A stretch of DNA of 64,000 nt from assembly GCA_041686235.1 (NCBI GenBank), contig JAWLED010000002.1, positions 19,511 through 83,510 on the forward strand, in the 5' to 3' direction. Made by a program: the position numbers and the translations under genes. A model generated the notes under the pieces. It did no database searches and had not been told where the DNA came from. It was given only the letters and a program-made list of their open reading frames with translations. Position 1 is the first letter of the stretch, and each line of letters starts with the position of its first letter. This DNA comes from JAAAOH01 sp041686235 (lineage in GTDB: Bacteria > Spirochaetota > Spirochaetia > DSM-27196 > PWMO01). Positions 32,294 through 41,566 of the stretch are shown here, one piece after another.

Positions 32294-34747
32294 CTAGTTC
32301 CCTCCGAAGTTCTTGACCTGATGAGCCATTTCTTGCAGTCGGCGGGACACCCTGGCATTTATGCTTCCCGGGTCGAAGCCCCCGTCATCGGTTGGGTTGC
32401 CCGCCGGCAGGCCGGAGAGCAGCTCGAGTCCTTCGTCTATCGTTTCTACCGAGTAGATGTGGAACTCCCCATTCTCGATTGCGCGTTGTACTTCGCGGTT
32501 GAGTATGAGATTGGGGATATTCTGCCTGGGGATGATGATGCCTTGCTCGCCGGTAAGGCCGACCTTCCGGCATATTTCGTAGAACCCTTCCACCTTCTCG
32601 CTGATGCCGCCCACCGGTTGAATCTCTCCCATTTGATTCACCGACCCGGTAACCGCAATGTCTTGGCGAAGGGGTAAGTCGGCTATGGCCGAGAGTAGCA
32701 CGTATACCTCGGGTGAGGAGGCGGAGTCGCCGTCGACCTCCACGTAGGACTGCTCGAAAGCCACGCTCGCATGAATAGAGAGCGGGAAGGTGCGGGCATA
32801 TTTGGAGTGGAGAAATCCTTCGAGGATGTATACCCCCTTGTCATGGATCTCCCCTGAGAGTCCGGATTCGCGCTCGATGTTGACGATGCCGGCATCGCCG
32901 GGGGCAGTGCGGGCGGAAATGAGGATGGGACGGGCAAAGGAGTAATACCCGCGGTCGACGATTGCGAGGCCGTTGATGCGCCCAATGGCCCGATCCGTGA
33001 CCGATATGAGAAGCTCGCCGGAGATGATCTGATCGTCGATTTTCTCTTCGGGCAAATTGGAAAAGTACGTCCGTTTCCCGATTGCATGCTCTACCGCAGC
33101 CCGGTCGATTTTGTTTTGTCCGGATTTGCGGCTCCAGTAGTCCGCTTCGCGCAAGAGGTCCGCCACCAGCGAGAAGCGGGTGCTCAACCGGTTTCTAAAC
33201 TCCGACAGACGCACCCCGTACTCCACCACCGATGCCACGGCGTCGGGACCCGTCTCGAGGACGCCCTCTTCCTGCTCCACCATTCTTATGAAATTAATAT
33301 ATTCGCGTGTGTTCTGGTCGTTGCGGGGCATGGAGGAGTCGAACTCGGCGGGCACCTTGAAAAGCTTGCCGAACTCTTCATCGTGATTGAACAACAGCTC
33401 GTAGAGGTGCTCGGAGCCCAGGATGACTACTTTGACCGAAATACTCACCGGCTCGGGTTTGAGAAATCCCGAGGGAACGGGGGTGCTTCCCGAGCCGGAG
33501 CGCACCTCGGTGGTCTCGGTGTCGAGTGCCCGCTTGAGCGTGGTCCACAGCTCTTCCTCGGTGAGCAAATCATCGCCTCTGAGGATGAGAAAGCCCCCGG
33601 AGGCCTGAAGCATTGCGCCGGCGCGGAGATACATAAAACCGCTTTTGATCTCTCCGCCTGACTCCTGGGCGTACTCCTGGGTTCCGAACAGGCGCTGGTA
33701 ATCCGGGTTGGTCTCGTAGACTACCGGGGCCTGTTTTGTCTCGCCGTGATCGACCACGACGTTGATCTGATAGCGCTCGAAATCCGAGGGGTTTCCCTGT
33801 TCGTTCTCGTCGGTGTCGGTAAACCATTCGAGATGGCGCAGAATATCCTCGCGAAGCTCGTCGAGGTAGGAGGTGATGAGCCGGTCGGGGTATTCACTCT
33901 TGAGGGCGCGGATGTCTTTGTCCAACGCAGGGGAGACCTCCCGGATGCGCAAGTCGCGCAGACTGTCTTCGACCTGGTCGCGCTTGGAATCGAGGCGTTG
34001 GAAGATCTGATTGAGCTCATCGAGATACCGATAGTACTTCTCCCGCATGCGCTGCCACGAATCATCGTCGAGCTCTCCCTGTTTGACCCGCTGGTGAAGG
34101 TCCTCGAAGCTCGTCGTCTCTCCTTCGTAGATCGGCGCGAGATCGGCTTCTTCCTGCTGGGGCCCCTGTCGCTGCACGATATTGAAGCCCTCTTCCTCGA
34201 GCTTGCCCTCGAACTCTCGAAGGGCCGCGTTTGCCTGTCCTTCCGCTTCGGTGACCAACCGGTCACGCTTGCGTTTGAAGTTCTTGCTGTCGGAGAGCAT
34301 CATGAGGCGCTTTCGCACGTTTGCGACCGTTTCGATGAGCGACTGCTGGAAAGAGCGGCTTTTGCCGGGCTGGAAGTACAAGACTCGAGGCCGGTCGGGA
34401 TTCTTGAAGTTGTACACGAAGGCGATATCCCGCAGGCGCGAGATGTCGTCCCGGTAGGACTCCACGATCTTCGTTACGGCGGTGCGCTTGCCGGTACCGG
34501 GCATGCCGGTTACGAACACGTTGTAGCCTTTCCCCTTCATCTCGAGGCCCATGTGGAGAGCCTCGAGCGCGCGCGGCTGTCCGATCACGCGGAAATCTCC
34601 GGTCTCCGCGTCGAGCCGGGTAACCTCTTCGACGTCGACGCCGAATTGCACGTGCTCTGCGCTCAATTCTTTCTCGGCATAGGTGGAAATGGGGGTGCCT
34701 CCCGAGGGGTGTCGAGGTGTTTGTTGGTTGTGCAGCCGTTTCGCCAT
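32294..34747 (-). CDS. Lon-like ATP-dependent protease (LonB/AAA_32 type)
   Basis: 817 residues. Walker A 'GMPGTGKRTA' lies early (about 81-90), followed by a long helical insertion (about 130-320) typical of the PF13654 type rather than LonA, and no N-terminal LON substrate domain. Walker B and sensor regions lie around 'LRGDDLLTEEELWTTLKRAL'. The C-terminal Lon protease domain has the Ser-Lys dyad: Ser in 'DGDSASSPEVY' and Lys in 'GGISEKVEGFYE'. Such proteases degrade misfolded or regulatory proteins. ATG 34747 is chosen over 34774: TACTAT ends about 15 nt before it, so the longer start would lie upstream of the -10. Divergent from nif3. Confidence 0.9.
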   Translation of the reverse strand: MAKRLHNQQTPRHPSGGTPISTYAEKELSAEHVQFGVDVEEVTRLDAETGDFRVIGQPRALEALHMGLEMKGKGYNVFVTGMPGTGKRTAVTKIVESYRDDISRLRDIAFVYNFKNPDRPRVLYFQPGKSRSFQQSLIETVANVRKRLMMLSDSKNFKRKRDRLVTEAEGQANAALREFEGKLEEEGFNIVQRQGPQQEEADLAPIYEGETTSFEDLHQRVKQGELDDDSWQRMREKYYRYLDELNQIFQRLDSKRDQVEDSLRDLRIREVSPALDKDIRALKSEYPDRLITSYLDELREDILRHLEWFTDTDENEQGNPSDFERYQINVVVDHGETKQAPVVYETNPDYQRLFGTQEYAQESGGEIKSGFMYLRAGAMLQASGGFLILRGDDLLTEEELWTTLKRALDTETTEVRSGSGSTPVPSGFLKPEPVSISVKVVILGSEHLYELLFNHDEEFGKLFKVPAEFDSSMPRNDQNTREYINFIRMVEQEEGVLETGPDAVASVVEYGVRLSEFRNRLSTRFSLVADLLREADYWSRKSGQNKIDRAAVEHAIGKRTYFSNLPEEKIDDQIISGELLISVTDRAIGRINGLAIVDRGYYSFARPILISARTAPGDAGIVNIERESGLSGEIHDKGVYILEGFLHSKYARTFPLSIHASVAFEQSYVEVDGDSASSPEVYVLLSAIADLPLRQDIAVTGSVNQMGEIQPVGGISEKVEGFYEICRKVGLTGEQGIIIPRQNIPNLILNREVQRAIENGEFHIYSVETIDEGLELLSGLPAGNPTDDGGFDPGSINARVSRRLQEMAHQVKNFGGN

Positions 34748-34808
34748 GGTGTCTTGCCTAAGATAGTATCTCACGCTTCTGGAAACAAGAGTGAGACGCT
34801 CGCCCCGC

Positions 34809-34842
34809 AGTAGAGGATGGTCGAAAGTAGAGGATGGTCGAA
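34809..34842. repeat. Perfect 17-bp tandem duplication
   Basis: AGTAGAGGATGGTCGAA occurs twice without spacing (34809-34825, 34826-34842) between the divergent Lon-like and NIF3 genes, upstream of the NIF3 promoter. Confidence 0.93.
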
Positions 34843-34891
34843 GCGCACCGGACGGTCGGCCTCAACGCATCCCGCGCTCCGTGCCCTCACC

Positions 34892-34919
34892 TTGAAAAAT
34901 GCGGCTCGCATACTATAAT
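34892..34919 (+). promoter_or_regulatory. Promoter of the nif3-lspA operon, leaderless type
   Basis: TTGAAA (34892-34897), 16 bp spacer, perfect TATAAT (34914-34919), then 6 nt and ATG 34926. No Shine-Dalgarno sequence. Confidence 0.72.
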
Positions 34920-34925
34920 GGCGAC

Positions 34926-35687
34926 ATGCAATTGCTCGAGTTGGACCGCCATATCCGTGACACGCTGGCCATCGACCTCATGCGTGGCTCCGATCCGTCG
35001 ATAAACGGCCTACAGGTCGAACGCCGTAACACCGACGTCTCTCGTGTGGCGTGTGCGGTAGACGCGTGCATGGAGACCTTTCGGCGGGCCGCCGACTGGA
35101 ACGCAGATATGCTTTGCGTCCACCATGGACTGTTTTGGGGCCATGAGTCGCCGATTACCGGCTCGCATTACGAGCGCATCCGCTTTCTCGTCGAGCATGA
35201 TATGGCCCTCTACGCGGCTCACCTCCCGCTCGACTTCCATCCGACGCTCGGAAACAACGCGCAAATGGCATCCGCCTTGGGTCTCACCGGGGTGACCCCG
35301 TTCGGCAACTACCACGGCACCACGATAGGCGTGCAGGGGCGGCTGGAAGAGCCGCTCGATGTGGGCGCCATATGCGACCGGCTGTTCGGCGGGCGCCGCG
35401 AAGCGTTGTCGATACTGCCGTTCGGCGTGGAGACCGTCGAGACCGTCGCGATCGTATCGGGAGGAGCCCCGCGGTTACTCGAGCAGGCCGTCTCGCGCGG
35501 GCTGGATCTGTTTATAACGGGGGACGCCTCGCATACCGTCTACCATCAGGCTCTCGAGTCCGGCATCAACGTGGTCTTCGGTGGCCACTATCTCACCGAA
35601 GTGTGGGGAGTAAGAGCGCTTGGCTCTCATCTGGCCGCAGAGCTCGGCCTCGAGACGACCTTCATCGATGTACCGACGGGGCTCTGA
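34926..35687 (+). CDS. NIF3/DUF34-family protein
   Basis: 253 residues of the NIF3 family (PF01784), which forms toroidal hexamers with a dinuclear metal site. Metal ligands are visible in 'CVHHGLFWG' (His pair near 63), 'LYAAHLPLDFHPTLGNNAQMA' is split in the family as 'AHLPLD', and the late 'TGDASHTVYHQA' and 'VVFGGHYLTE'. The family is widespread but its true reaction is debated; the old name GTP cyclohydrolase I type 2 is probably wrong. ATG 34926 is fixed by the -10 box 6 nt upstream; an ATG at 34899 would lie inside the promoter. lspA follows. Confidence 0.9.
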   Translation: MQLLELDRHIRDTLAIDLMRGSDPSINGLQVERRNTDVSRVACAVDACMETFRRAADWNADMLCVHHGLFWGHESPITGSHYERIRFLVEHDMALYAAHLPLDFHPTLGNNAQMASALGLTGVTPFGNYHGTTIGVQGRLEEPLDVGAICDRLFGGRREALSILPFGVETVETVAIVSGGAPRLLEQAVSRGLDLFITGDASHTVYHQALESGINVVFGGHYLTEVWGVRALGSHLAAELGLETTFIDVPTGL

Positions 35688-35726
35688 GCAATGTTCTCCC
35701 AGACAACCCGGACGAAAGGAACCGCT

Positions 35727-36254
35727 GTGACTCGCATAGATCGTGGGCTTCTCCTGCCCTTTTTATTGACGTTGGGAATAATCCTCCTCGACCAAGTAAC
35801 CAAATTTTTGGTGGTCGCCCACATCGAGCCGGTCTACGAGCGCGGCTTCTCCATTGAGATATTCGGAGAGGTGTTTCGCCTCATCCATGCGCGGAATCCG
35901 GGCATTGCCTTCAGCCTCGGTGCCGGATTCCCCGAGCCGGTTCGCCGCGGTTTGTTTACGTTCTTCCCGTTGGTCGTTATCGGCGTGCTGTTTTTCTACT
36001 ATTTGCTTCATGCAAAAGAGTTCAGCGCCCTCGAGCGATGGTCGGTTGCGGGAATCATGGGGGGTGGCCTCGGGAACCTCATCGACCGGGTGTTTCGCCC
36101 CGAGGGCGTGGTAGATTTCTTGGATGTGAAGTTTTACGGACTATTTGGGCTCGAGCGCTGGCCGACGTTTAATGTAGCTGACGCAAGCGTGGTCGTGTGC
36201 GGAATGCTGCTGGTGCTGAGCATACTGTTAAAAGAGGTACGGGAGAAATCATGA
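35727..36254 (+). CDS. lspA: Signal peptidase II (prolipoprotein signal peptidase)
   Basis: 175 residues from GTG 35727. LspA is an aspartyl protease of the inner membrane that cleaves signal peptides of lipoproteins, of which there are several in this window. Four membrane helices; 'DQVTKFLV' early, 'ARNPGIAFSL', and the two catalytic Asp regions 'GNLIDRVFRPEGVVDFLD' and 'FNVADASVV'. GTG 35727 has AAAGGAA 5 nt upstream; an ATG at 35691 just after the nif3 stop has no such site and would add 12 polar residues. The stop overlaps the next start (ATGA). Confidence 0.93.
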   Translation: MTRIDRGLLLPFLLTLGIILLDQVTKFLVVAHIEPVYERGFSIEIFGEVFRLIHARNPGIAFSLGAGFPEPVRRGLFTFFPLVVIGVLFFYYLLHAKEFSALERWSVAGIMGGGLGNLIDRVFRPEGVVDFLDVKFYGLFGLERWPTFNVADASVVVCGMLLVLSILLKEVREKS

Positions 36255-36529
36255 ACAAAAGACTCAACACGGTGCTCTTCATCTTGGGAGCGACAATTGC
36301 AAACATCATTCTGATGATGGCGGTTTTTCTCGTACTGTTTGTCGTGTTTGGGCGATTCGTGGCGCCGCATATCTCGCCGAACGTCGGCGTCTACATGCTC
36401 ATGGGGCTATTCGTAGCATCGATCGTAGTCACCTACTTCATCTACCACTGGGCGGTAAAGAAACTCTCGAACAAGTACGATCTGGAAAGCTACTTCGGTC
36501 CGATCTTTCCGCGTAAGGGCGGAAAATAG
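36251..36529 (+). CDS. Small two-helix membrane protein
   Basis: 92 residues. Two predicted helices (about 7-33 and 46-68) with a short loop between, and a charged cytoplasmic tail 'KKLSNKYDLESYFGPIFPRKGGK'. It starts at an ATGA overlap with lspA and has GGGAGAA upstream, so it is a genuine operon member and probably works at the inner membrane. No family recognised. It converges with the 36556 gene; no clear terminator lies in the 26 bp between them. Confidence 0.75.
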   Translation: MNKRLNTVLFILGATIANIILMMAVFLVLFVVFGRFVAPHISPNVGVYMLMGLFVASIVVTYFIYHWAVKKLSNKYDLESYFGPIFPRKGGK

Positions 36530-36555
36530 CGGCGGCATCGCTGCGGCCTTGCCGA

Positions 36556-38226
36556 CTAATAGCCGTCGGACATGGCGCGGTTTCTGTCTTTCTTATACAA
36601 CTCGTTGTAGACAAAGCCGCGGTTCTTGAGTTTTTCTTTGACTTCCTGGGGAAAGGGAACATAGCGCCAGAATATGTCACGCACCTCGCGGTCGAGCTTC
36701 TGCGTGCCTTCGCTCTCCCTGTTGATCCACAAGGTGTAATCCTGAACGAACGCATCTTTGACGTCACCTTTCATCCGGCGCTCGGAAAACCACTGGTAGT
36801 ACCAGCCGGTGAGCCCTTCTTCCATCCAATAGTGCTGCGCCTTCTCTTTGGCGACCTGCCAGCGTAGGTCCCCGACCGCCGCAATAACCGCGGAGCGCAG
36901 GTCTTTCGGATACATGGGTATAGCCAGCCGCCCGCGGCTGGTGGCTCGGTTGAACCGCTCGAACGGCTCCCAGCAGACTCCCTGATCTCCATAGCATGGG
37001 ATGAGGATGATATACGGCACGATCCGATTAAGCTGCCGCTTGAAGGTGCGCTCGAACACGCCCGGGTCGAGGTGCTCGACTTCTGCGAGGATCTTGATGA
37101 CGTTTTCGCGCACGCCGATGTCTTCGAATCCGCTCTTGAGGTATTGCTTCATGAGAACCGGGAAGTGGTTCCCTTGGCGCCCGATGGTAAGCTTCGCCAT
37201 TTGACGGATGGTTCGCATCTCGGCGATCACGGTCTTTGTGTCGACAGCGCTGGCTGACTCGGATTCCTTGTCCTCGAGTTTTTCCAGCTGTTCCGACGCT
37301 GATTCGAGCTCTTGATACTCGCGAGAGAGCTCTTTATTGAGGCTTCCGAGTTTCTTGGTTATGGAGTTTATCTCTCCAAGAGCCGTTCTCTGTTCTTCGT
37401 TGTAGGGAGCTGCGAGGTCGTCGAAACCGGCGGCGTTGCCGTGCGCGGATATGAAATCCACCCGTTCGCGAAGCAGTGTTTCCTGCTCTTTGATTTCGTT
37501 TACCCGATTTCGGATGACCGTAATCTGGCTCTGATATTTGCCCCGCGCCTTTTCTATCATGGCGTTACGGTGATCCGCGTCGTTTTTCCGAGTAACTTTT
37601 GTCTCGTCGACGGCTGAAGGGTTCACACGTCCTCGCGCCACATCAGCGAGCCACTCGTCTACGTAATAGATTGGCTCGCCGGTCTTATTCTCAAAGATGG
37701 CGCCGGCTATCATCTTGCGCTGCTCGGGCGAGATGATGCTGGGGACGAGCGTCGCGAAGCGCAACAAAAGGATCTTGGGCTGGGGCAGACCACTATCTAT
37801 CTTTCCGGCAATGCCCTCGGCGACTTCCCAGAAAGCGGGGACAAGCTTGTGCCGGTACGTTGAGCGTTCCTTAGAATCCTGCGCGTTGAGAAACGAGCCG
37901 AGCAGGGAATGGAGACGCTTGGCGGGCTCACCTTCGCCGGTTAAGGCTTTCTGATAGAATTTTTTGTCGGAGAAATAGGGTTTGGGTTCTTCCCACAGCT
38001 TCTCCGGCACATGAAACGACTCGCGCTCGGTGTCGGGAGCAACGTCGGTCGACGACTTGCTCTGCTTAGACTCCGCCTCATCGAAAAGCTCCGAGAAGTC
38101 GGGAACATCTTCGGTGCCGCTTTTCTCGCCCTCGTGAGCGTCCTCCTCTACCGGGAGGAGCTCCGAGACATCGACGGCGTCATCGTCCATTGGGTTTTCG
38201 TCTGTTCGACCGGGATCTTGCGCCAT
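36556..38226 (-). CDS. Large acidic coiled-coil protein of unknown function
   Basis: 556 residues, soluble, no signal. The first 85 are acidic and probably disordered. A helical domain (about 90-215) is followed by a long coiled coil (about 225-330, rich in Glu/Lys/Gln) and a C-terminal domain (about 335-556) rich in Trp and aromatic residues, with 'PYIILIPCYGDQGVCWEPFERFN' broken by two cysteines. I know no motif that gives a reaction. It may be a lineage-specific conserved protein. It lies 27 bp downstream of the tRNA-Ala gene on the same strand, with no ribosome binding site and no good promoter in between, so co-transcription with the tRNA is likely. Confidence 0.7.
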   Translation of the reverse strand: MAQDPGRTDENPMDDDAVDVSELLPVEEDAHEGEKSGTEDVPDFSELFDEAESKQSKSSTDVAPDTERESFHVPEKLWEEPKPYFSDKKFYQKALTGEGEPAKRLHSLLGSFLNAQDSKERSTYRHKLVPAFWEVAEGIAGKIDSGLPQPKILLLRFATLVPSIISPEQRKMIAGAIFENKTGEPIYYVDEWLADVARGRVNPSAVDETKVTRKNDADHRNAMIEKARGKYQSQITVIRNRVNEIKEQETLLRERVDFISAHGNAAGFDDLAAPYNEEQRTALGEINSITKKLGSLNKELSREYQELESASEQLEKLEDKESESASAVDTKTVIAEMRTIRQMAKLTIGRQGNHFPVLMKQYLKSGFEDIGVRENVIKILAEVEHLDPGVFERTFKRQLNRIVPYIILIPCYGDQGVCWEPFERFNRATSRGRLAIPMYPKDLRSAVIAAVGDLRWQVAKEKAQHYWMEEGLTGWYYQWFSERRMKGDVKDAFVQDYTLWINRESEGTQKLDREVRDIFWRYVPFPQEVKEKLKNRGFVYNELYKKDRNRAMSDGY

Positions 38227-38253
38227 CTAAGTTACAAATGTAAGAAAGGGTAG

Positions 38254-38327
38254 TGGAGGTGACGGGATTCGAACCCGTGACCCCCTGAATGCCATTCAGG
38301 TACTCTAGCCAACTGAGCTACACCCCC
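38254..38327 (-). tRNA. tRNA-Ala (GGC anticodon)
   Basis: Cloverleaf read on the minus strand: acceptor stem GGGGGTG/CACCTCC with the G3-U70 wobble that marks alanine tRNA, D arm, anticodon stem CCTGA/TCAGG with loop ATGGCAT (anticodon GGC), and T arm with GGTTCGAATCC. The 3' CCA is not encoded. Length 74 nt. Confidence 0.97.
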
Positions 38328-38342
38328 ATAAACTACCCGCAA

Positions 38343-38371
38343 ATAGTATGAAAAAGCGGGGGAGCTGTCAA
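38343..38371 (-). promoter_or_regulatory. Promoter of tRNA-Ala
   Basis: Minus strand TTGACA (38366-38371), 17 bp spacer, TACTAT (38343-38348), 15 nt before the mature tRNA 5' end. Near-consensus. Confidence 0.75.
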
Positions 38372-38415
38372 CCTATTGTCGCGGCAGCTATGGCGCCACA
38401 GGTACACTCACACGG

Positions 38416-38640
38416 TTATGCCAAAACCGGCTCTTGAGTTTCGCTGAGGTAGCCGGTTCGAACGCAGGCGTCGAAGAGGTGAAAACTGATGAACTCCTCC
38501 GATTCCTTTACGTTGTCTTGCGAGTACGTGCGAAGCAGTATGCGGTAGCCTTCGGTTTCTTCTGCGAGCACCCACACATAGGTCTCGAGGCCGGCGATGC
38601 CCTTCACTTTGTAGTGTTTCTTTCGGCGTGTATTCGTCAT
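38416..38640 (-). CDS. Small conserved-looking protein, function unknown
   Basis: 74 residues: a basic N-terminus ('MTNTRRKKHYKVKG') and a beta-rich body with evenly spaced hydrophobics. GGGAGGA lies 9 nt before the ATG, which supports translation. The codon choice resembles neighbouring genes. No family recognised. It is divergent from addB and upstream of the tRNA promoter. Confidence 0.6.
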   Translation of the reverse strand: MTNTRRKKHYKVKGIAGLETYVWVLAEETEGYRILLRTYSQDNVKESEEFISFHLFDACVRTGYLSETQEPVLA

Positions 38641-38700
38641 TGCCCCATCCTCCCTATTTTCATATGTCGGAAGAAAGGCTATGCTCGATTACGCATTTCG

Positions 38701-41499
38701 ATGTCGTACTCCAAAGGGCTCTTTCCGACCATCCGGCAACATCTTAGCTCTCCCAACGTGATCTTCGTGTTTCCCTCCGAGATTACGGCAAGTTTCTGGC
38801 GTCGAGAGACGGCTCGGCGGGGCCCCTCGCGAGCGGTGCGAACGGATCGATTCATTTCCTGGGACACCTTCAAAGAGCACGTGCTTCAGGAGCGTGCGGA
38901 GCTCGTCCCGGTAAACCGCACGGCCCGCATGCTGTTTGCCGCTTCAGTGGTGCGTGACAACGCGCAGACCCCGTTTCTCTCCCGTCTCGTACCGCGCGAG
39001 TTCGCCGAGGAGGCGGATTCCTTTATCTCGGAGATCGAAGGAATCCTGCCGACACTCGACACCCTTGCGGCCCCCTCGATCCGGGCACGGCTCGAGCCCG
39101 GTTTGCGGAGTGACGTCGACGAGCTCATGAGACGCTATCGAAGGTTCCTCGAGGGACACCGGCTGTTTGAGCCTGCATGGGAGGTCGGGGAGTTCGATCC
39201 CGGACGGCGCTCCTACATGATTATCTATTCGGAGCTCATTACCGATTTCGCCGAGTTTCGGGCCGGGCTCGAGGGCCATCCGGCGGTTACCGTGGTGCAG
39301 GCGAGCGAGGAGCATTGGCCGGTGCTGCGTGAGTACGAGACCTCGCCTGCGGAGATCCGCGATGTCTGTGCTCATATCGAAAAGCTGCTCGACGAAGGCG
39401 TAGAGCCCGACGAGATTGCAGTATCGGTGTGCGGTGATGACGCGTTCGGGAGATACTTCGAAGACGCGTGCCGACGGCGCGGTATCCCGGTAACTCCTCG
39501 GGCGGGGAAGGCGCTCAGCGCATATCCCGCCGGCCGCTTTTTCGAGAACCTGCGAGCCCTGGCTCAGAATAGTTTCTCCCTCTCCGCTATGCAGGCCCTT
39601 TTGCTCGACGGGGCGGTTCCGTGGAAGGAGCCGGCGGTGCAGCGAAGCTTGGTCCAAACCGGTATTGCGGGGGGGTGCCTGCGTAACTACCGGGAGAATG
39701 GAAGGGAGCGCGATACGTGGCTGCGGGCTCTCGCCGGTGAGACGCTGGACGGCGAGCGCAGGCTCTACAAAAAACTGCGATCTCACACGGCGGCTCTCTC
39801 TGCGGCACGGGGGTTCCGCGAGTTGCGCACCGCGCTCTATGAGTTTTTCAACGTGTTTCTCGACACCGGTGTTTGGAGCGAGGCGCAAATGCCGGTCTTT
39901 CAACGCTGTATGGAGGTGCTCGCCGAGCTGATGGATACCGGCGAGCGTCTCGGGCTCGGGGAGGCCAAGCCGTTTGATCTGTGGCTTTCGGTGCTTCGCT
40001 CGCGGGTGTACGTGCCGCGCGGCGATCGAGAGCTCGATGCGGTTGCCGCCGAAGGCCGCGATACCGGTGGTGGGGTTGCGGTGTTTCCCTATCGGGTGGC
40101 GGCGGGAATGGAGCCGAGCTACCACTTCGTCGTCAACGCCTCCAATGCGCGAATGCGGTTGGTATACACCCCGTTTCGCTTTTTGCGCGACGACGAGAAG
40201 GCAACACTGAACCTCGCAGATCGGGACTTCACCGACGCGTATACTGCCGTATACGCGCACTCAGGCCGGCATGTACTCGTGAGCTATGCGCGGGAGAGCT
40301 ATTCCGGCCCGCAGTTGCCGCCGAGCTGGTTCGCGGAGCGTCAACTGGTACAGGTCGTCGGCGATGAAGAGACGGAAGCCGATCCCTTTCGGCTCGAGCG
40401 CTCTTACTTCGACGGTACCTCCGGAGCTCCGCAGCGGGTGTACGCTACCCAGCGTCAGGGGGTATCCCGCATGGCGGAGTCCACCTCTCGCCCACGTCAT
40501 CCCGACTGGTCGCGAGCGAAGGTAGGAGACACGGCGCTGCGCGAGCGGCTCTTGAGAAACAGACGTACAAAAGACGGGGAGTTGAAGCTCTCGCCGAGCG
40601 ATGTACACACGTATCGCCATTGCCCGTTTTCATATATGCTCGGTCGGCTGCTCGAGCTCGACCCGCACGCATACCAGGTGTCGGCAAAAGAAGCGATGGA
40701 CGCGGGGCGGGCATATCATCGCGGGTTGGAAAACCTCTTCGCCCGCATCAGACGGCACTCGACGGTGTTCCGCGCCGAGGATGCCGAGCTCTACCATGGG
40801 TGGGTCCGAGAGGAGGCAATAGAGGCGATGGAGACGTGGAGCTCCACGCAGACCTCGCTTTCCCCCGGGGCAACGGTCCCGCTGCGGCTGCAGCTCGAGG
40901 AAAGCATGCACGAGATGATCAGGGCGGACGCCGAGCAGTTCGACGGCTTCGAAATAGAGGTGCTCGAGCGCTACGAGTCGGTAGAGCTCGAGGACGGGGT
41001 GCAACTCGGAGGCTATATGGACCGGCGCATGCGGCGGCCGGGCACCGAAGAGGCCGTCGTTATCGACTACAAAAAGGGAAATCTTCCCGAAAAGAAAACG
41101 TTCCGAGTCGGGGCACGCGAAGCCGGGGCCGGAGCGGGAGGCGACGTTGGGGCCGGGGCCGGAGCGGGAGCCGGAGAGGTCGAAAATCTTCAATTGCCGC
41201 TCTACGCGGAGATCCTCGAGCGAATCGGCAGGAAGGTGAGCGGACTGCGCCTGTACTCCATCGAGAAGCAAAAATACCTGATTGTCTACGCGCCCGATGA
41301 AGACGTGCCGAATGGTGGGAAGCGCACGCGCGTGCTCGATGAGGAGGGGCTCGCCGAGGCGCAGGCGGCGGCTGTGCGGGCGGCGGAGGCGTCATCCTCC
41401 GGCATCCGCGCCGGAGACTTCCGCTTCCCCGACGCCCACGAAGGGTGTGAATCCTGCGCCTTTCCCGGCATTTGCCGGGCGAAGTTTATGACCGGATAG
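38701..41499 (+). CDS. addB: AddB-like nuclease subunit (PD-(D/E)XK, Fe-S)
   Basis: 932 residues. The N-terminal part resembles inactivated helicase domains of AddB/RexB, without a clean Walker A. The C-terminal 300 are a PD-(D/E)XK nuclease: 'GGYMDRR...VVIDYKKG' has the Asp and Asp-x-Lys residues. One Cys in 'TYRHCPFSYML' and three in 'CESCAFPGICRAKF' at the end match the four that hold the 4Fe-4S cluster in AddB. A Gly/Ala repeat (AGAGAG, encoded by two 19-bp copies) lies just after the catalytic Lys. With AddA it would process DNA ends for recombination. ATG 38701 is the first plausible start; the open frame upstream is antisense to the small gene. Confidence 0.85.
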   Translation: MSYSKGLFPTIRQHLSSPNVIFVFPSEITASFWRRETARRGPSRAVRTDRFISWDTFKEHVLQERAELVPVNRTARMLFAASVVRDNAQTPFLSRLVPREFAEEADSFISEIEGILPTLDTLAAPSIRARLEPGLRSDVDELMRRYRRFLEGHRLFEPAWEVGEFDPGRRSYMIIYSELITDFAEFRAGLEGHPAVTVVQASEEHWPVLREYETSPAEIRDVCAHIEKLLDEGVEPDEIAVSVCGDDAFGRYFEDACRRRGIPVTPRAGKALSAYPAGRFFENLRALAQNSFSLSAMQALLLDGAVPWKEPAVQRSLVQTGIAGGCLRNYRENGRERDTWLRALAGETLDGERRLYKKLRSHTAALSAARGFRELRTALYEFFNVFLDTGVWSEAQMPVFQRCMEVLAELMDTGERLGLGEAKPFDLWLSVLRSRVYVPRGDRELDAVAAEGRDTGGGVAVFPYRVAAGMEPSYHFVVNASNARMRLVYTPFRFLRDDEKATLNLADRDFTDAYTAVYAHSGRHVLVSYARESYSGPQLPPSWFAERQLVQVVGDEETEADPFRLERSYFDGTSGAPQRVYATQRQGVSRMAESTSRPRHPDWSRAKVGDTALRERLLRNRRTKDGELKLSPSDVHTYRHCPFSYMLGRLLELDPHAYQVSAKEAMDAGRAYHRGLENLFARIRRHSTVFRAEDAELYHGWVREEAIEAMETWSSTQTSLSPGATVPLRLQLEESMHEMIRADAEQFDGFEIEVLERYESVELEDGVQLGGYMDRRMRRPGTEEAVVIDYKKGNLPEKKTFRVGAREAGAGAGGDVGAGAGAGAGEVENLQLPLYAEILERIGRKVSGLRLYSIEKQKYLIVYAPDEDVPNGGKRTRVLDEEGLAEAQAAAVRAAEASSSGIRAGDFRFPDAHEGCESCAFPGICRAKFMTG
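41122..41170 (+). repeat. In-frame 19-bp repeat in addB
   Basis: Identical 19-bp copies at 41122-41140 and 41152-41170 (period 30 bp, ten codons) encode a Gly/Ala linker inside the nuclease domain of addB. Confidence 0.9.
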
Positions 41500-41566
41500 G
41501 CGTGGCCGGCCGTGGTCGGTCCCGGCGGTCTGGGGGCCACCGAAGAGAAGAAAGGGGACGACACCG

